In this document: piece after piece, positions 1 through 8,878 of the stretch
How the letters are laid out: the number at the start of each line of letters is the position of its first letter
Numbering within the stretch: the first letter of the stretch is position 1
Notes under the pieces: generated by a model
Told to the model about the DNA's origin: nothing
The model's database searches: none
The model's input: only the letters and a program-made list of their open reading frames with translations
Position numbers and translations under genes: made by a program
From: Rubrivivax sp.
GTDB taxonomy: Bacteria; Pseudomonadota; Gammaproteobacteria; Burkholderiales; Burkholderiaceae_C
Direction: 5' to 3'
DNA length: 35,283 bases
Assembly (NCBI GenBank): GCA_030680415.1
Contig: JAUXVE010000166.1
Coordinates: forward strand, 1 to 35,283

Positions 1-202
1 GGCCATGGGCCCGAGCAGCGCAGGGCAGTCGGCGCGCAGCGACGACCGCCTCAGTCGCACGCCGCGCCCCGCCCGGAGACCCCTTTGCCGCCACCACAGC
101 CCGCACGCGAAAGCGGACAGTCAAGGTCCGCAACGGGCCGCAAGCGGGCAGCCCACTTCTCGCCGATTGAGTGCAAATCGGTATGACGCCGGCGCAGCGC
201 GG
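1..202. other. Gene-free stretch downstream of the photolyase gene
   Basis: I see no convincing gene here on either strand. A 6-bp stem (163-168 pairing with 176-181, 7-nt loop) lies just past the photolyase stop and could weaken transcription, but no U-tract follows it on the minus strand. The open frames crossing this stretch have the Arg/Ala/Gly-rich composition expected of GC-rich antisense shadows. Confidence 0.5.
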
Positions 203-1717
203 CTACGCCGCCCGCTTCACGACGGCATAGCGTTGCAGCGTCTTCTCGCGCGCCACGGCGTGGTCGACCACCGGCAGCGGGTAGTCGCGCCCGAGTTCGA
301 CACCGGCCGCCGCCAGGTCCACCGGCCGCGCCAGCCAGGGTGCGTGGATCAGCTTGTCGGGCAAACCTGCCAGCGCCGGCAGGTAGCGGCGGATGAACTT
401 GCCTTGGGCGTCGAACTTCTCGCTCTGGGCGACCGGGTTGAAGATGCGGAAGTAGGGCTGCGCGTCGCAGCCGCTGGACGCCGCCCACTGCCAGCCGCCG
501 TTGTTGGCGGCGAGGTCGAAGTCGTTGAGATGCAGCGCGAAGTAAGCCTCGCCGCGCCGCCAGTTCAGCCCCAGGTCCTTGCACAGGAAACTCGCCACCA
601 CCATGCGCAGCCGGTTGTGCATGTAGCCGGTCTGCTTGATCTGGTGCATGGCGGCGTCGACCAGGGGGTAGCCGGTGCGGCCTTCGCTCCAGGCCGTGAA
701 CAGCTCGTCGCCGTGTTTGCCGTGCTCCCAGCGGATGCGGTCGTACTCGGGCTTGAAGGCCTGCGTCACGACGCGCGGGTGGTGGTGCAGCACCTGGTGG
801 TAGAACTCGCGCCAGATCAGCTCCGACAGCCAGGTTTCGGCGCCGCGCGAGCCGCCGGCGGCGCGCTGGTCTTCCTTGCCGGCCTCGCGCCGCGCGTTGG
901 CCTCGCGCGCCAGCCGGCGGATCGAGACGGTGCCGAAACGCAGGTGCGTGCTCAGGTAACTGGGTCCCTTGACGGCGGGGAAGTCGCGCGTCTCGTGGTA
1001 GCGGTCGATGCGCTGCAGGAAGTCGGCCAGCAGTTCCTGGCCGCCGGCCGGGCCGCTGGGCAGGCGCAGCGTGTGCAGGTTGGTGCGCGCAAAGCCGATG
1101 TCCTCGAGCGTCGGCACGCCGCCGCTGCCCGCCGGCAGCGGCGCCAGCGCCGAGGCGTGGTGCGCCACCGGGTAGGCCTTCAGGTACCAGGGCGCCAGCT
1201 TCTTCAGCCAGGCGTTCTTGTAGGGCGTGAACACCGAGAACGGCCCACCGCCTTGCGTCAGCACTTCGCTGCCCTCGAAGATCAGGTGGTCCTTGGACGT
1301 GTGCAGCGCCACGCCGCGCTCGGCCAGCAGCCCGCGCACGCGGGCGTCGCGCCCCAGCGCCGCCGGTTCGTCGTCGTGGCTGGCGTAGACCGCCTGCACG
1401 CCGAGCGCCATCGCCAGTGCCGGCACGGCCTCGTGTGGCCAGCCGTGGCGAACGATCAGCCCGCCACCTTCGATGCCGTGCGACGCGGCCAGCGCGCGCA
1501 ATTCGGCATCCACGCCGAGCAGGCTGTCGCGGATGAATTCCACGCGCCGGTCCTGCTGTCGGCCCAGTTTCAGCAGCGGCTCGAGGATGTCGCGGTCGAA
1601 GACGAAGGCACACCACACCTGGCGCGCCGCTCGCAGCGCGTGGTACAGGGCGGCATGGTCGTCCACGCGCAGATCGCGGCGCAGCCAGACGAGGGCCTTG
1701 TCAACGGTCTTGTGCAC
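203..1717 (-). CDS. phrB: Deoxyribodipyrimidine photolyase (class I)
   Basis: Light-driven repair of cyclobutane pyrimidine dimers in cytosolic DNA. The 504-residue protein opens with the photolyase N-terminal signature (WLRRDLRVDDHAAL, about residues 11-24), which starts the Rossmann antenna domain. It continues into the helical FAD domain with WxxELIWREFY and GYPLVDAAMxQ motifs, and carries the family's most conserved block, DFDLAANNGGWQWAAS followed by CDAQPYFRIFNP, which lines the FAD and substrate pocket. Length matches class I enzymes (about 470-510). The start is a GTG giving MHKTVDKALVWLRRDLR; no better in-frame start precedes the first strand. It is divergent from algH with only 35 bp between start codons. 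A cryptochrome of the same fold is the alternative, but the complete bacterial CPD-photolyase signature makes this unlikely. Confidence 0.95.
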   Translation of the reverse strand: MHKTVDKALVWLRRDLRVDDHAALYHALRAARQVWCAFVFDRDILEPLLKLGRQQDRRVEFIRDSLLGVDAELRALAASHGIEGGGLIVRHGWPHEAVPALAMALGVQAVYASHDDEPAALGRDARVRGLLAERGVALHTSKDHLIFEGSEVLTQGGGPFSVFTPYKNAWLKKLAPWYLKAYPVAHHASALAPLPAGSGGVPTLEDIGFARTNLHTLRLPSGPAGGQELLADFLQRIDRYHETRDFPAVKGPSYLSTHLRFGTVSIRRLAREANARREAGKEDQRAAGGSRGAETWLSELIWREFYHQVLHHHPRVVTQAFKPEYDRIRWEHGKHGDELFTAWSEGRTGYPLVDAAMHQIKQTGYMHNRLRMVVASFLCKDLGLNWRRGEAYFALHLNDFDLAANNGGWQWAASSGCDAQPYFRIFNPVAQSEKFDAQGKFIRRYLPALAGLPDKLIHAPWLARPVDLAAAGVELGRDYPLPVVDHAVAREKTLQRYAVVKRAA

Positions 1718-1739
1718 GCCCCGGAGTGTGCGCCGGGAA

Positions 1740-1745
1740 TAGAAT
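1740..1745 (+). promoter_or_regulatory. Putative -10 box for the algH-pyr operon
   Basis: TAGAAT (5 of 6 to TATAAT) ends 7 nt before the algH ATG at 1753. Transcription would begin at or within a base or two of the start codon, and no Shine-Dalgarno sequence fits in the gap. No good -35 is visible. This is inferred from sequence only. Confidence 0.4.
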
Positions 1746-1752
1746 CCCCCGT

Positions 1753-2343
1753 ATGGCCTCCGGTTCCCGCATCGACCTCACGAACCAGTTCCTGATCGCC
1801 ATGCCGGGCATGGCCGACGAGACCTTTGCCGGCACCGTGGTCTACATGTGCGAGCACACCGAGAAGGGTGCCCTCGGCCTGGTCATCAACAAGCCGATCG
1901 ACATCAAGCTCAGGAGCCTGTTCGAGAAGGTCGAGCTCAGCCTGGACCGCGCCGCGTGTGCCGACCTGGCCGAGCAGCCGGTGTATTTCGGCGGCCCGGT
2001 GCAGACCGAACGCGGCTTCGTGCTGCACGACCGGCCGGGCGACGAATCCATCCGCTACAACTCCACGCTGTCGGTCCCCGGCGGCCTGGCCATGACCACC
2101 AGCAAGGACGTGCTGGAGGCCCTGGCCGAAGGGGGCGGCCCGCGGCGCGTGCTGGTCACGCTGGGCTACAGCGGCTGGCAGGCCGGGCAACTGGAAGACG
2201 AACTCGGCCGCAACGGCTGGCTGACGGTCGACGCCGACCCGGTGGTCATCTTCGACACCCCCATCGAGCAGCGCTACGACCGTGCGTTGTCGCTGCTGGG
2301 CTTCGACCCGCGCATGCTGTCGCAAGAAGCCGGGCATGCCTGA
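1753..2343 (+). CDS. algH: YqgE/AlgH family protein
   Basis: A 196-residue member of the YqgE/AlgH (UPF0301) family. Its biochemical role is not established; in Pseudomonas the name comes from a link to alginate regulation. Family features seen are the N-terminal LTNQFLIAMPGMAD, then GALGLVINKP, the YFGGPVQ motif with ERGFVLH, and LGYSGWQAGQLEDEL. The ATG at 1753 is chosen because family members begin only a few residues before LTNQFLIAMP; an in-frame start at 1726 would add nine residues overlapping the divergent promoter. It is the first gene of a tight run with ruvX 3 bp downstream, an order (algH-ruvX-pyrR-pyrB) shared with Pseudomonas and many betaproteobacteria. Confidence 0.93.
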   Translation: MASGSRIDLTNQFLIAMPGMADETFAGTVVYMCEHTEKGALGLVINKPIDIKLRSLFEKVELSLDRAACADLAEQPVYFGGPVQTERGFVLHDRPGDESIRYNSTLSVPGGLAMTTSKDVLEALAEGGGPRRVLVTLGYSGWQAGQLEDELGRNGWLTVDADPVVIFDTPIEQRYDRALSLLGFDPRMLSQEAGHA

Positions 2344-2346
2344 GCC

Positions 2347-2781
2347 GTGCCGGTGACCGCCTCCGCCGTCCGAGCCCAGTCCTTCCTGTCCTTCGATTTC
2401 GGTACGCGCCGAGTGGGTGTCGCCGTGGGCAGCACGTTGCTGTGCCAGGCGCAGGCGTTGCGCACTGTCGCCGCCGAGGGCGACGCAAGATTCGCCGCCA
2501 TCGGCCGCCTGATCGAGGAGTGGCAGCCCGACGCGCTGGTCGTCGGCGTGCCTTTCCACCCCGACGGCGCGGCGCACGACAATACGCAGCGCGCGCGGCG
2601 TTTTGCGCGCCAGTTGCAGGGCCGCTTCCGGCTGCCGGTGCACGAGGTCGACGAGCGCTACACCACCACCGAGGCGCTGGCCGCAGGCGCCGCCGATGCC
2701 GATGCCGCGGCCGCGGCGCTGATCCTGGACCAATACCTGCGCAGCCTGCCGGCCGAAGAACCACAGGACGACGATGCTTGA
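2347..2781 (+). CDS. ruvX: Holliday junction resolvase-like / pre-16S rRNA nuclease
   Basis: YqgF/RuvX family, an RNase H-fold nuclease implicated in 5'-end maturation of 16S rRNA and earlier named as a putative Holliday-junction resolvase. The 144-residue protein shows the diagnostic LSFDFGTRRVGVAVG strand with its acidic residue, VVGVPFHPDG, and the VDERYTTTEA motif, followed by the C-terminal Asp-rich AADADAAAAALILDQYL helix expected to supply the last acidic ligand. The start is GTG, 3 bp after the algH stop, and a second GTG two codons later is possible. The 3' end overlaps pyrR by 8 bp, implying translational coupling. Confidence 0.93.
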   Translation: MPVTASAVRAQSFLSFDFGTRRVGVAVGSTLLCQAQALRTVAAEGDARFAAIGRLIEEWQPDALVVGVPFHPDGAAHDNTQRARRFARQLQGRFRLPVHEVDERYTTTEALAAGAADADAAAAALILDQYLRSLPAEEPQDDDA

Positions 2782-3283
2782 ACTCGACGCCGAAGCCCTG
2801 TATGTCGAACTGCAGCACGGCGTGCGCTCGCTGCTGGCCGACGGCACGCGGCCCGGCGCCGCGCTGGTGGGCATCTGGTCGGGCGGTGCCTGGCTGGCCG
2901 AGCGGCTGCAGCGCGATCTGGGCTTGCCCGGCGCGCACGGCGTCATCTCCAGCACGCTGCACCGCGACGACTTCAACGCCCGCGGACTGGCCTCTGGCAC
3001 CGACGCGACGCAGCTGCCGTTTGCCATCGAAGGCCGCCACATCGTGCTCGTCGACGACGTGCTCTACACCGGCCGCACCATCCGCGCCGCCGTCAACGAA
3101 CTGTTCGACTTCGGCCGCCCGGCCAGCGTGACGCTGGCCGTGCTGGTGGACCGCGGCGGGCGCGAGCTGCCCATCGCCGCGGCCTCTGCCGCGGCCAAGC
3201 TGGCCTTGCCGGCGGGCCAGCGGCTGCGGCTGGCGCGCGCCGAAGACGGCGGTTTCAGCTTCGCCGTCACGGAAACCGCCTGA
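2774..3283 (+). CDS. pyrR: PyrR-type uracil phosphoribosyltransferase / pyr regulator homologue
   Basis: A 169-residue type I phosphoribosyltransferase-fold protein. The PRPP-binding loop [17 protein letters not shown] (about residues 92-108) is the PyrR form of the motif, and the substrate hood [13 protein letters not shown] near residue 33 and the [10 protein letters not shown] segment also fit PyrR. In Gram-positive bacteria PyrR is an RNA-binding attenuator with UPRT activity. I see no PyrR-binding antiterminator leader before pyrB, which starts 1 bp after this stop, so here the protein may act mainly in uracil salvage or in another regulatory mode (inference). Overlapped by ruvX and fused into the pyr transcription unit. 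Confidence 0.92.
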   Translation: MLELDAEALYVELQHGVRSLLADGTRPGAALVGIWSGGAWLAERLQRDLGLPGAHGVISSTLHRDDFNARGLASGTDATQLPFAIEGRHIVLVDDVLYTGRTIRAAVNELFDFGRPASVTLAVLVDRGGRELPIAAASAAAKLALPAGQRLRLARAEDGGFSFAVTETA

Positions 3284-3284
3284 A

Positions 3285-4247
3285 ATGCCGATGCGCCGCA
3301 ACCCCCAGCTCAACGCCAACGGCGAGCTGATCCATCTGTTGTCGATCGAAGGCCTGCCGCGGGCCGTGCTGACGCAGATCCTCGACACCGCGGGCACCTT
3401 CCTCAGCGTCAACGACCGCGACGTGAAGAAGGTGCCGCTGCTGCGGGGCAAGAGCGTGTTCAACCTTTTCTTCGAGAGCAGCACGCGCACACGCACCACC
3501 TTCGAGATCGCGGCCAAGCGCCTGAGCGCGGATGTCATCAACCTCGACATCGCCAGGAGCAGCACCGCCAAGGGCGAGAGCCTGCTCGACACGATCGCCA
3601 ATCTCTCCGCCATGCATGCCGACATGTTCGTCGTGCGCCACGCCGAGAGCGGCGCGCCCTACCTCATCGCGCAGCACGTGGCGCCGCATGTCCATGTCAT
3701 CAACGCCGGCGACGGCCGCCACGCCCACCCCACGCAGGGGCTGCTGGACATGTACACCATCCGCCACTACAAGCGCGACTTCTCGCAGCTCACGGTGGCC
3801 ATCGTCGGCGACATCGTGCATTCGCGCGTGGCGCGCTCCGACATCCATGCCCTGACGACGCTGGGCGTGCCCGAGATCCGCGCCGTGGGCCCCAAGACAC
3901 TGGTGCCGGGCGACCTGGCCGGCATGGGCGTGCGCGTGTGCCACGACATGAGTGAGGGCATCCGCGGTGCCGACGTGATCATCATGCTGCGGCTGCAGAA
4001 CGAACGCATGAGCGGCGCCATGCTGCCCAGCGCGGGCGAGTTCTACAAGAGCTTCGGGCTCACGCCCGAGAAGCTGGCGCTGGCCAGGCCCGACGCCATC
4101 GTCATGCACCCGGGCCCCATCAACCGCGGCGTCGAGATCGACTCGGCGGTGGCCGACGGCGCGCACAGCGTGATCCTGCCGCAGGTGACCTTCGGCATCG
4201 CGGTGCGCATGGCCGTGATGAGCACCATCGCCGGGAACCAAGCATGA
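3285..4247 (+). CDS. pyrB: Aspartate carbamoyltransferase catalytic subunit
   Basis: Condenses carbamoyl phosphate and aspartate to N-carbamoylaspartate, the committed step of pyrimidine synthesis. In 320 residues it shows the carbamoyl-phosphate site [10 protein letters not shown] (near residue 65), AKGESLLDT supplying the neighbouring-subunit loop, [10 protein letters not shown], and the C-terminal [11 protein letters not shown] codons at 3285 and 3291 are both possible; the first follows the pyrR stop by 1 bp. The last codons overlap pyrC' as ATGA. No pyrI regulatory subunit is present. Together with the adjacent metal-less dihydroorotase homologue this suggests the large class A ATCase architecture known in Pseudomonas. 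Confidence 0.96.
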   Translation: MPMRRNPQLNANGELIHLLSIEGLPRAVLTQILDTAGTFLSVNDRDVKKVPLLRGKSVFNLFFESSTRTRTTFEIAAKRLSADVINLDIARSSTAKGESLLDTIANLSAMHADMFVVRHAESGAPYLIAQHVAPHVHVINAGDGRHAHPTQGLLDMYTIRHYKRDFSQLTVAIVGDIVHSRVARSDIHALTTLGVPEIRAVGPKTLVPGDLAGMGVRVCHDMSEGIRGADVIIMLRLQNERMSGAMLPSAGEFYKSFGLTPEKLALARPDAIVMHPGPINRGVEIDSAVADGAHSVILPQVTFGIAVRMAVMSTIAGNQA

Positions 4248-5548
4248 AGATTCTCATCCGCAACGGCCGTGTCGTCTGCCCCGCCACGGGCCGCGACGAG
4301 GTGGCCGACATCGCCATCGCCGCTGGCCGCATCGTCGCCATCGGCGCAGCGCCCGACTTCACTCCCGATCGCACGCTGGACGCCGGCGGTCTGGTCGTCG
4401 CTCCCGGCCTGGTCGACCTCGCCGCGCGGCTGCGCGAGCCGGGGCAGGAGCACGAGGGCATGCTGGAAAGCGAGCTGGCGGCGGCGGCTGCCGGTGGCGT
4501 CACCAGCCTCGTGTGCCCGCCCGACACCGACCCCGTGCTCGACGAGCCGGGGCTGGTGGAGATGCTCAAGTTCCGCGCCCGCAAGCTGTCGCGCTGCCGC
4601 GTCTTCCCGCTCGGTGCGCTGACGCGCCGGCTCGAAGGCGTCGCGCTCACCGAAATGGCCGAGCTCACCGAGGCCGGCTGCGTGGGCTTCTCGCAGGCCG
4701 AGTTTGCCGTCACCGACACGCTGGTGCTGCAACGCGCGCTGCAATACGCCTCGACCTTCGGCTACACGGTGTGGCTGCGGCCGCAGGACGGCTGGCTGGG
4801 CAAGGGCGTGGCCGCACAGGGCGCCGTGGCGACGCGGCTGGGCCTGTCCGGCGTGCCGGTGGTGGCAGAAACGGTGGCGCTGGCCACGATCTTCGAACTG
4901 GTGCGCGCGACCGGCGCGCGGGTCCACCTCTGCCGCCTTTCCAGCGCCGCGGGCGTGGCGCTGCTGCGCGCGGCCAAGGCCACGGGCCTGCCGATCACGG
5001 CCGACGTGAGCATCAACTCCCTGCACCTGACCGACGCCGACATCGGCTACTTCGACGCCGACATGCGGCTGACGCCGCCGCTGCGCCAGGCCACCGACCG
5101 CGACGCGCTGCGCGCCGCGCTGGCCGACGGCACCATCGATGCGCTGGTGTCCGACCACAACCCGGTGGCCGACGACGCCAAGCAACTGCCGTTCGGCGAG
5201 GCCGAACCCGGCGCCACCGGGCTCGAACTGCTGCTGAGCCTGGCGCTGCGCTGGGGGCGCGATGCCCAGCTGCCGCTGGCCACGGCGCTGGCGCGCATCA
5301 CGCACGACCCGGTGCGTGTGCTCGGCGATGCCCTGGGCTCGCTGGCCGGCAGCGCCGGGCGGCTGGTGGAAGGCGGTGTCGCCGACCTGTGCCTGTTCGA
5401 CCCCGCAGCCGAGTGGCCGGTCAGGCCCGAGGCGCTGGCCAGCCAGGGCAAGCACACGCCCTTTGCCTTTGCCTCCACCGGGATGGCGCTGCCCGGCCGT
5501 GTGCGGGCCACGCTGGTGGCCGGCACGGTGGCCTACGAAGCCGGGTGA
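4244..5548 (+). CDS. pyrX: Dihydroorotase homologue lacking metal ligands (PyrC'/PyrX)
   Basis: A 434-residue amidohydrolase-fold protein aligned with class I dihydroorotases but almost certainly inactive. The HxH of the VDxHxHLREPG motif is changed: [11 protein letters not shown] puts Ala at 60 and Arg at 62. The FSDDG Asp pair has become FSQAE (about 149-153), the HxED histidine has become Arg (LRPQD, near 179), and HxCHLS has become HLCRLS (near 231). Asp304-His305 of the SDH motif remain. In Pseudomonas a non-catalytic DHOase-like protein encoded beside pyrB is required to assemble active ATCase, and I infer that role here. It overlaps pyrB by 4 bp and the acyltransferase gene by 4 bp. 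A functional pyrC should lie elsewhere in the genome. Confidence 0.9.
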   Translation: MKILIRNGRVVCPATGRDEVADIAIAAGRIVAIGAAPDFTPDRTLDAGGLVVAPGLVDLAARLREPGQEHEGMLESELAAAAAGGVTSLVCPPDTDPVLDEPGLVEMLKFRARKLSRCRVFPLGALTRRLEGVALTEMAELTEAGCVGFSQAEFAVTDTLVLQRALQYASTFGYTVWLRPQDGWLGKGVAAQGAVATRLGLSGVPVVAETVALATIFELVRATGARVHLCRLSSAAGVALLRAAKATGLPITADVSINSLHLTDADIGYFDADMRLTPPLRQATDRDALRAALADGTIDALVSDHNPVADDAKQLPFGEAEPGATGLELLLSLALRWGRDAQLPLATALARITHDPVRVLGDALGSLAGSAGRLVEGGVADLCLFDPAAEWPVRPEALASQGKHTPFAFASTGMALPGRVRATLVAGTVAYEAG

Positions 5549-6300
5549 GCGGCTTGCTTCGTCGCGCCCGGGCGCCGTGGCGGCTGGCGCGCGTCGTCCT
5601 GCACCTCCTGCACGGCGTGCTCCTCGTGTGGCTGCGCTTTCCCTCGCTCGACAGCGCCGGCCGCCGGGCGCGCATCGCCTGGTGGGCGGCCAAGACGCTG
5701 CGCGTGCTCGGCCTGCGGCTGCAGGTGCAGGGCACGCTGCGCCCCGGCGCCAAGCTGCTGGTGGCCAACCACATCTCATGGCTCGACATCATGGCCATCC
5801 ACGCCGTGTGCCCCGAGGCGCGGTTCGTCTCCAAGGCCGACGTGCAGCGCTGGCCGCTGCTGAACCGGCTGGTGGCCGGCGCCGGCACGCTGTACATCGA
5901 ACGCGAACGGACGCGCGACGCCGTGCGCGTGGTGCACCAGATGGCCGAGGCGCTGCGCGCCGGCGACACCGTGGCCATCTTCCCCGAGGGCACCACCGGT
6001 GACGGTCATGCGCTGCTGCCCTTTCATGCCAACCTGCTGCAGGCGGCCATTGCCACCGCCACCCCGATCCAGCCGCTGGTGCTGCGCTTTTCGGACGCGC
6101 GGCACGCCGTGAGCCCGGCGGCGCAATACGTCGGCGACACGACGCTGGCGCAGAGCCTGTGGCTGCTGGCCGGGGGCGAGGGTGTCGCCGTGCGCTTGAC
6201 GGTGCTGTCGGCGCAGGCCACCGCGCACGCCGATCGGCGCGCGCTGGCGCGACGCTTGCGGGGGCTCATGGCCGAGCAGCTCGGCGAAGGGCCCGTGTAG
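5545..6300 (+). CDS. 1-acyl-sn-glycerol-3-phosphate acyltransferase-like protein
   Basis: A PlsC-superfamily acyltransferase of 251 residues, expected to be membrane-associated and to acylate lysophosphatidic acid or a related lysophospholipid. The catalytic NHxxxxD motif is clear (NHISWLD, residues 75-81), followed by [13 protein letters not shown] and the phosphate-binding FPEGTT (146-151). A hydrophobic segment, [16 protein letters not shown], lies at about 17-32. The GTG start overlaps the previous stop as GTGA, the same coupling seen throughout this operon. The substrate cannot be told from sequence; several paralogues usually coexist, so I give no gene symbol. Confidence 0.88.
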   Translation: MSGLLRRARAPWRLARVVLHLLHGVLLVWLRFPSLDSAGRRARIAWWAAKTLRVLGLRLQVQGTLRPGAKLLVANHISWLDIMAIHAVCPEARFVSKADVQRWPLLNRLVAGAGTLYIERERTRDAVRVVHQMAEALRAGDTVAIFPEGTTGDGHALLPFHANLLQAAIATATPIQPLVLRFSDARHAVSPAAQYVGDTTLAQSLWLLAGGEGVAVRLTVLSAQATAHADRRALARRLRGLMAEQLGEGPV

Positions 6301-6310
6301 AGTCCGGCCA

Positions 6311-7867
6311 ATGAACGGCCCCACGTTGCGCATCCGCCGGGTCGGCATCGACACCTGGCGGGAGAACGTCGCCTACCTGCACCGCGAATGCCCGGTGGTG
6401 CGCGCCGCCGGCTTCCAGGCGCTGGCCAAGGTCACGGTGCAGGCCAACGGGCAGACGATCGCGGCAGTATTGAACGTCGTCGACGACGAGCACATCGTCC
6501 AGACCTGCGACCTCGGCCTGAGTGAGGAGGCCTTCGCGCGGCTGCAGGTGGCCGAAGGCCAGGCGGCGAGCATCGAACACGCCGAGCCGCCGCCGTCGAT
6601 CGCCGCCCTGCACCGCAAGATTGCCGGCGAGCGGCTGTCGCGTGACGACTTCTTTGCCGTCATGCAGGACGTGGCGGCGGCGCGCTACTCGAAGATCGAG
6701 CTCGCGGCCTTCGTCGTCGCCACCAACCAGTTCGAACTCGACCGCGACGAGGTCGTGCACCTCACCGAGGCCATGATCGCGGTCGGCCAGCGCATCGACT
6801 GGCAGCACGAGGTCGGCCGCGGCCCGGTGGTCGACAAGCATTGCATCGGCGGCATCCCGGGCAACCGCACCTCGATGCTGGTGGTGCCGATCGTCACCGC
6901 GCACGGCATGTGGTGCCCGAAGACCAGTTCGCGCGCCATCACCTCGCCGGCGGGCACCGCCGACACGATGGAGATGCTGGCCGAGGTCGAACTGCCGCTG
7001 CAGCGGCTGCAGCAGATCGTGCGCAGCACGCGCGGCTGCCTGGCCTGGGGCGGCACGGCCGACCTCTCGCCGGCCGACGACATCCTGATCTCGGTCGAAC
7101 GGCCGCTGGCCATCGACTCGCCCGGGCAGATGGTGGCTTCCATCCTGTCCAAGAAGGTCGCCGCCGGCTCCACGCATCTGGTGCTGGACATCCCGCTGGG
7201 GCACAGCGCCAAGGTGCGCAGCATGCCCGAGGCGCAGCGGCTGAAGAAGCTCTTCGAGTACGTGGCCAGCCGCCTGGGCCTGCAACTCGACGCCGTCATC
7301 ACCGACGGCCGCCAGCCCATCGGCCGCGGCATCGGCCCGGTGCTCGAGGCGCGCGACGTGATGATGGTGCTGCAGAACCACCCCGACGCGCCGCACGATC
7401 TGCGCCAGAAGGCGCTGCGACTGGCCGGCCGCGTGATCGAGTTCGACCCCGACGTGCGTGGCGGCGACGGCTACCGCATCGCGCGCGACATCCTCGACTC
7501 GGGGCGCGCGCTGGCGCAGATGAACGCCATCATCGACGCCCAGGGCCGGCGTGTGCCGCCTGAGCCCGGGGCGCTGGTCTTCGACGTGCCGGCGCCACGC
7601 GGTGGCGTCGTGGTGGCCATCGACAACCTGCGCCTGGCGCGCATCGCGCGGCTGACCGGCGCGCCGCAGGTGCCCGGTGCCGGCGTCGACCTGCGGGTGC
7701 GGCTGGGCGATGCCGTGCAAGAAGGTCAGCCGCTGTACCGGCTGCACGCGCGCTTCGACGCCGACCTCGGTTTCGCGCGCCGCATGGCACTGCAGGACAG
7801 TGGCTATGCGATCGGTGCGCCGGGTGAACTGCCGCGCGAATTCGTCGGCGGCGGGGATCTCTCTTGA
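6311..7867 (+). CDS. Thymidine/AMP phosphorylase family protein (type 2)
   Basis: A 518-residue nucleoside/nucleotide phosphorylase, longer than E. coli DeoA (440) because of an N-terminal extension of about 90 residues, as in the archaeal AMP-phosphorylase branch. The phosphate and sugar site reads [12 protein letters not shown] (176-187) and [15 protein letters not shown] (204-218). From memory of the families, this resembles archaeal AMP phosphorylase ([23 protein letters not shown]) more than DeoA. Bacterial members are usually annotated 'putative thymidine phosphorylase'. It should use phosphate to split a (deoxy)nucleoside or nucleoside monophosphate into base and phosphorylated sugar; the real substrate is open. 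Start ATG is 10 bp after the previous stop; the end overlaps the PRPP-synthetase homologue by 4 bp. Confidence 0.85.
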   Translation: MNGPTLRIRRVGIDTWRENVAYLHRECPVVRAAGFQALAKVTVQANGQTIAAVLNVVDDEHIVQTCDLGLSEEAFARLQVAEGQAASIEHAEPPPSIAALHRKIAGERLSRDDFFAVMQDVAAARYSKIELAAFVVATNQFELDRDEVVHLTEAMIAVGQRIDWQHEVGRGPVVDKHCIGGIPGNRTSMLVVPIVTAHGMWCPKTSSRAITSPAGTADTMEMLAEVELPLQRLQQIVRSTRGCLAWGGTADLSPADDILISVERPLAIDSPGQMVASILSKKVAAGSTHLVLDIPLGHSAKVRSMPEAQRLKKLFEYVASRLGLQLDAVITDGRQPIGRGIGPVLEARDVMMVLQNHPDAPHDLRQKALRLAGRVIEFDPDVRGGDGYRIARDILDSGRALAQMNAIIDAQGRRVPPEPGALVFDVPAPRGGVVVAIDNLRLARIARLTGAPQVPGAGVDLRVRLGDAVQEGQPLYRLHARFDADLGFARRMALQDSGYAIGAPGELPREFVGGGDLS

Positions 7868-8748
7868 GCCTGGTGCTGGCTTTCGACGACGAAGCGGCCA
7901 TGGCGCGCGACCTGGCCCAGGCGCTGGGCTGGCGCTGCGCCCTCGTCGAGCGCCACCGTTTCCCCGATGGCGAGACGCGGCTGCGGCTGCCGCCGCGGCT
8001 GCCGCCGCGGCTGGCGCTGCTGCGCGGCCTGCAGCAGCCCAACGAGAAGCTCGCCGAGCTGATGCTGGCCGCTGCCGGCGCGCGCGAGCTCGGCGCCGCG
8101 CAGCTGACGCTGGTCAGCCCCTACCTGGCCTACATGCGGCAGGACATCGCCTTCACGCCCGGCGAGGTGGTGAGCCAGCGCCATCTGGGCCGGCTGCTGG
8201 CGGCCTGGTTCGACGTCGTGGTCACCGTCGACCCGCACCTGCACCGTGTGGCGACGCTGGACGAAGTGGTTCCCGGCCGCCGCGGCGTGGCGCTCACGGC
8301 AGCGCCGCTACTGGGGGCCTGGATTGCACGGCAGATGCCCGGTGCGCTGCTGCTCGGTCCCGACGAAGAGGCCGAACAATGGGTGCGCGTAGCGGCGCAG
8401 GCGCATGGACTGGACCACGCCGTGTGCCACAAGCAGCGCCATGGCGACCGCGACGTCGACGTCGCGCTGCCCGGCGTGCCAGTGGCCGGCCGCGCCGTGG
8501 TGCTGTTCGACGACGTCGCCAGCACCGGCCGCACGCTGGTCACCGCCGCGCGTGGCCTGCTCGCCAGCGGTGCCGCTTCGGTGGACGTGGCGGTGACGCA
8601 TGGCCTGTTCGTCGACGACGCGGTGGCGCAGATCCACGCCGCCGGCGTGCGCCACGTCTGGAGCACCAACTGTGTGCCGCACGCCAGCAACGTGGTCTCG
8701 GTGGTGCCGCTGCTGGCGCAGGCATTGCGGGAGCTGGCGGCGGCGTAG
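7864..8748 (+). CDS. Ribose-phosphate pyrophosphokinase homologue
   Basis: A PRPP-synthetase-family protein of 294 residues, shorter than canonical bacterial Prs (about 315). It keeps the landmarks: RFPDGE (32-37), the ATP-site [16 protein letters not shown] (86-101), a conserved His at 125 after TVD, PD at 166-167, the flexible-loop K190-Q-R192, and the ribose-5-phosphate loop [10 protein letters not shown] (215-224). The classical bacterial DLHxxQIQGFF signature is replaced by [12 protein letters not shown], so this is a divergent, archaeal-like branch rather than the housekeeping Prs. The start is TTG in a TTGA overlap with the phosphorylase stop, implying coupled translation and a linked pathway. 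It may make PRPP from a sugar phosphate released by its neighbour; that is inference. Confidence 0.82.
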   Translation: MSLVLAFDDEAAMARDLAQALGWRCALVERHRFPDGETRLRLPPRLPPRLALLRGLQQPNEKLAELMLAAAGARELGAAQLTLVSPYLAYMRQDIAFTPGEVVSQRHLGRLLAAWFDVVVTVDPHLHRVATLDEVVPGRRGVALTAAPLLGAWIARQMPGALLLGPDEEAEQWVRVAAQAHGLDHAVCHKQRHGDRDVDVALPGVPVAGRAVVLFDDVASTGRTLVTAARGLLASGAASVDVAVTHGLFVDDAVAQIHAAGVRHVWSTNCVPHASNVVSVVPLLAQALRELAAA

Positions 8749-8775
8749 CCAGGATCGCTGCGGGGCGCTTTTCCT

Positions 8776-8870
8776 CCCTCTCCCGCGTGCGGGAGAGGGC
8801 CGGGGTGAGGGCGCTGGCGCGCCACCCTCCCACCCTCACCCCAACCCTCTCCCGCCCAGGCGGGAGAGGG
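8776..8870. repeat. REP-like palindromic doublet between convergent genes
   Basis: Two near-perfect hairpins share the same arm sequence: CCCTCTCCCGC pairs over an 11-bp stem at 8776-8786/8789-8799, and a 12-bp version lies at 8845-8856/8859-8870. Between them GGGGTGAGGG (8802-8811) pairs with CCCTCACCCC (8833-8842), so the whole 95 bp is one nested palindrome. It fills the 130-bp gap between the stops of two convergent genes and probably acts as a bidirectional terminator or mRNA-stabilising REP/BIME-type element. No U-tract is present. Confidence 0.75.
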
Positions 8871-8878
8871 AGCAAGAC

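Noticed and set aside
5..1795. 596-codon plus-strand open frame antisense to the photolyase gene
   Set aside because: Arg/Gln/Val-rich low-information product with no recognisable motif, opposite a gene with complete family signatures; typical of GC-rich antisense frames.
2774..3300. PyrR-responsive attenuator before pyrB
   Set aside because: Only 1 bp separates pyrR from pyrB and no leader with alternative hairpins is visible upstream of either gene.
8776..8870. CRISPR-like repeat array
   Set aside because: Only two hairpin arms related by palindromy, no series of direct repeats with spacers.
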